Of a DNA stretch of 64,000 nt, positions 62,395 to 64,000 are shown piece by piece. This stretch comes from Actinoplanes sp. DH11 (GTDB taxonomy: Bacteria; Actinomycetota; Actinomycetes; Mycobacteriales; Micromonosporaceae): assembly GCF_020873875.1 (NCBI RefSeq), contig NZ_JAHWGU010000023.1, forward strand, positions 62,001 to 126,000, in the 5' to 3' direction. How positions within the stretch are numbered: position 1 is the first letter of the stretch; each line of letters begins with the position of its first letter. The notes under the pieces are model-generated. The model was not told the origin of the DNA. It made no database searches and saw only the letters and a program-made list of their open reading frames with translations. The translations under genes were made by a program, and so were the position numbers.

Positions 62395-63484
62395 GAAGGA
62401 TCGCAACCTGATCGTCGCCGGGCCGGGCCGCCTGGAGATCGCCGAGGTGGACGCCGAGCCGGTGCCCGAGGGCGGCTTCCGGGCCCGCACGCTGTTCAGC
62501 GGCATCTCAGCGGGCACCGAGCTGACCTTCCTGAAGGGCACCAACCCGGCCCTGCACGCCGGTTTCGACGCGGCGCTCGGGCTGTTCGGCGCCCCGCCGG
62601 AGCAGGCCTACCCGGTGAACCGGCTGGGCTACATGGAGGTGGCGCGGATCGAGCAGAGCCGCACCCCGGCGTTCCCGGACGGCACCGTGGTCGCGATGAC
62701 CTACGGCCACCGCACGGGCTGGACCGGGCACCCGCTGCGCGAGCGGGTGGTGGTCCTGCCGGACGACCTGGACCCGGTGCTCGGCGTCTACGCCGCGCAC
62801 ATGGGCCCGATCTGCGCCAACGGCCTGCTGCACGCGGCCGCCGACCGGTTCGGCCCGGCGGTGCGCTCGCTCGCCGACGGTGTGCTCGGCGCCCGGGTCG
62901 CGGTCGTCGGCGCCGGCGTGGTCGGCCTGCTCACCGCCCTGTTCGCCCGGATGTACGGCGCCGCCTCGGTGGTGGTGCTCGACCCGACACCGCAGCGCCG
63001 CGCGGTGGCCGCCGCCCTCGGCCTGGAGACGCTGGACAGCGGCCCGGACGCCGACGACCCGGCGGTCACGCTGAAGACCCGGTGGCGGCACGCCGACGGC
63101 GACCGCGGCGCCGACGTGGTCTTCCAGTGCCGGGGCCAGGCCGCCGCGCTGCACCTGGGGCTGCGCCTGCTCCGGCCGCAGGGCACGGTGATCGACCTGG
63201 CCTTCTACCCGGGCGGCGCGGACGAGGTCCGGCTCGGCGAGGAGTTCCACCACAACGGCCTGGGGGTACGCTGCGCCCAGATCGGCCGGGTGCCGCGCGG
63301 GCTCGCGCACTCCTGGGACCGGGAACGGCTCTCCGCGGCGACCCTGGACCTGCTGCGCGCCGACGGCGAGGCGATCCGCAAGCACCTGGTGACGGCGGTA
63401 GTGCCGTTCGACGAGGGCCCCGCGGTCCTCGACGACCTGGCCGCACGCCGGCGACAGGAGTTGCAGGTGGTGCTCTCCTTCTGA
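62387..63484 (+). CDS. Medium-chain dehydrogenase/reductase (zinc-less MDR type)
   Basis: 365 aa. The N-terminal GroES-like domain has ARTLFSGISAGTELTFLKGT; the Cys that binds catalytic zinc in alcohol dehydrogenases is replaced by Ser, as in BchC-like members. The Rossmann domain has VAVVGAGVVGLLTALFARMY and VVVLDPTPQRRAVAAALGLE. The overlap with the Gfo/Idh gene (GTG 62387, with GGAGG upstream) suggests a two-step redox conversion of one sugar or cyclitol. The substrate is unknown. Confidence 0.87.
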   Translation: MPEKDRNLIVAGPGRLEIAEVDAEPVPEGGFRARTLFSGISAGTELTFLKGTNPALHAGFDAALGLFGAPPEQAYPVNRLGYMEVARIEQSRTPAFPDGTVVAMTYGHRTGWTGHPLRERVVVLPDDLDPVLGVYAAHMGPICANGLLHAAADRFGPAVRSLADGVLGARVAVVGAGVVGLLTALFARMYGAASVVVLDPTPQRRAVAAALGLETLDSGPDADDPAVTLKTRWRHADGDRGADVVFQCRGQAAALHLGLRLLRPQGTVIDLAFYPGGADEVRLGEEFHHNGLGVRCAQIGRVPRGLAHSWDRERLSAATLDLLRADGEAIRKHLVTAVVPFDEGPAVLDDLAARRRQELQVVLSF

Positions 63485-63541
63485 CGGCCTGCCGGAGGTC
63501 CGGCGCCTGAGAAGGGCGGAAATGAAGTACCGTTGCGCGCC

Positions 63542-64000
63542 ATGGGTGTGTCGCAGCGGTTCAAGAACCGTTTCCGTAAGTTTCTGCAGCGTCCGGGCAC
63601 GACAGTGGACCTCGGGCCACTGTCGCGCCGGCTCGCTGCGATCGAGGCGCGCGAGGACGCTCTGAAGGAGCTGGACGACGCGGCGCTGACCGAGGCGGCG
63701 CGCGAGGCGAGCGACTACGCCGAACTCTGCGCGATCGGCCGGGAGGCCGCCCGCCGCGCGATCGGCCAGCGGCCGTACGACGTCCAGCTCCTCGGCACCA
63801 TGGCCCTGCTCGACGGCGGCGTCGCCGAGATGGCCACCGGTGAGGGCAAGACGCTCACCGCGACCCTCGCGGCGTACGGGCACACCCGCCTCGGGAACGG
63901 CCCGGTGCACGTGCTCACCGTCAACGACTATCTCGCCAAGCGCGACGCCACCTGGATGGAGCCGATCTACACGCTCCTCGGCCTGACCGTGGGCTGGGTG
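63542..64000 (+). CDS. secA2: Accessory preprotein translocase SecA2 (partial, C-terminus beyond window)
   Basis: The first 153 codons are visible, starting MGVSQRFKNRFRKFLQRPGT. IGREAARRAIGQRPYDVQLL and Walker A EMATGEGKTLTATLAA are SecA hallmarks, followed by VHVLTVNDYLAKRDATWMEP. The N-terminus differs from the housekeeping SecA and resembles actinobacterial SecA2, which exports a subset of proteins with the SecYEG channel. The call of SecA2 over SecA1 rests on this N-terminal part only. The ATG lies 57 bases after the MDR stop; the ribosome site is weak. Confidence 0.85.
   Translation, partial: MGVSQRFKNRFRKFLQRPGTTVDLGPLSRRLAAIEAREDALKELDDAALTEAAREASDYAELCAIGREAARRAIGQRPYDVQLLGTMALLDGGVAEMATGEGKTLTATLAAYGHTRLGNGPVHVLTVNDYLAKRDATWMEPIYTLLGLTVGWV

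Overview
The window is high-GC DNA with dense, often overlapping genes. Its content is typical of a filamentous actinomycete: GlgE/TreS maltosyl-transfer metabolism, a polyphosphate glucokinase, a glucosyl-3-phosphoglycerate synthase, an F420-type PPOX flavoprotein, SecA2, LCP and SigB/SigF-family sigma factors. A member of the Micromonosporaceae (Actinoplanes-like) is my best guess. That is an inference from gene content only; there is no rRNA or other marker here. I found no tRNA, rRNA, CRISPR array, prophage or transposase.

Layout. 1-5913: alpha-glucan/trehalose genes (treS truncated by the window edge, glgE), a small unknown gene, an F420/FMN oxidoreductase-like gene and ppgK. 6163-10541: a SigB/SigF-type sigma factor, a repeat-rich gap, a PAP2 phosphatase/stress-protein pair and a secreted SH3-glucosaminidase. 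10591-24526: a CHASE-PAS histidine kinase, a single-domain receiver, and a Wzx/Wzy-type exopolysaccharide locus. In that locus a phosphoglycosyl transferase, two GT4 enzymes, flippase, polymerase and Wzz/tyrosine kinase form one run of overlapping genes. An acyltransferase, a low-molecular-weight phosphatase, a GT2 enzyme and an LCP ligase lie beside it. 24582-31158: HrpA helicase, small or secreted proteins of unknown role, and several repeat families. 31375-39053: a B12-binding CarH-like light-sensor domain overlapping a PAS-GAF-PP2C phosphatase, exonuclease III, a GNAT-like protein, a GGDEF-EAL protein and a universal stress protein. 39227-47400: citrate synthase, a gluconate-type kinase, then a cobalamin riboswitch and a cobalamin operon (AAA/VWA chelatase, cobO, cobB, cobE). 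47491-53163: glutamate-cysteine ligase, a membrane protein, and a 1076-residue low-complexity protein with an N-terminal Cys motif.

53184-59088 is the most unusual part. A sigma factor carries a fused C-terminal STAS domain whose phosphoacceptor serines are alanines. It faces a four-gene operon encoding two paralogous STAS-HATPase (RsbW-like) fusions that bracket a CheB methylesterase and a CheR-PAS methyltransferase. Both transcription units are preceded by the same GTTT-N16-GGGCAC element, close to the known SigF/SigB promoter pattern. I read this as a candidate partner-switching module combined with chemotaxis-type methylation. 59090-64000: a GT4/GpgS pair, a divergent Gfo/Idh and zinc-less MDR dehydrogenase pair, and the start of secA2.

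The window is also rich in small repeats. There are two 90-bp inverted-repeat elements 23 kb apart that differ at only 2 positions, a shared 3' stem-loop module behind two genes, and tandem repeats that begin at the stop codons of cobE and the sigma-STAS gene.
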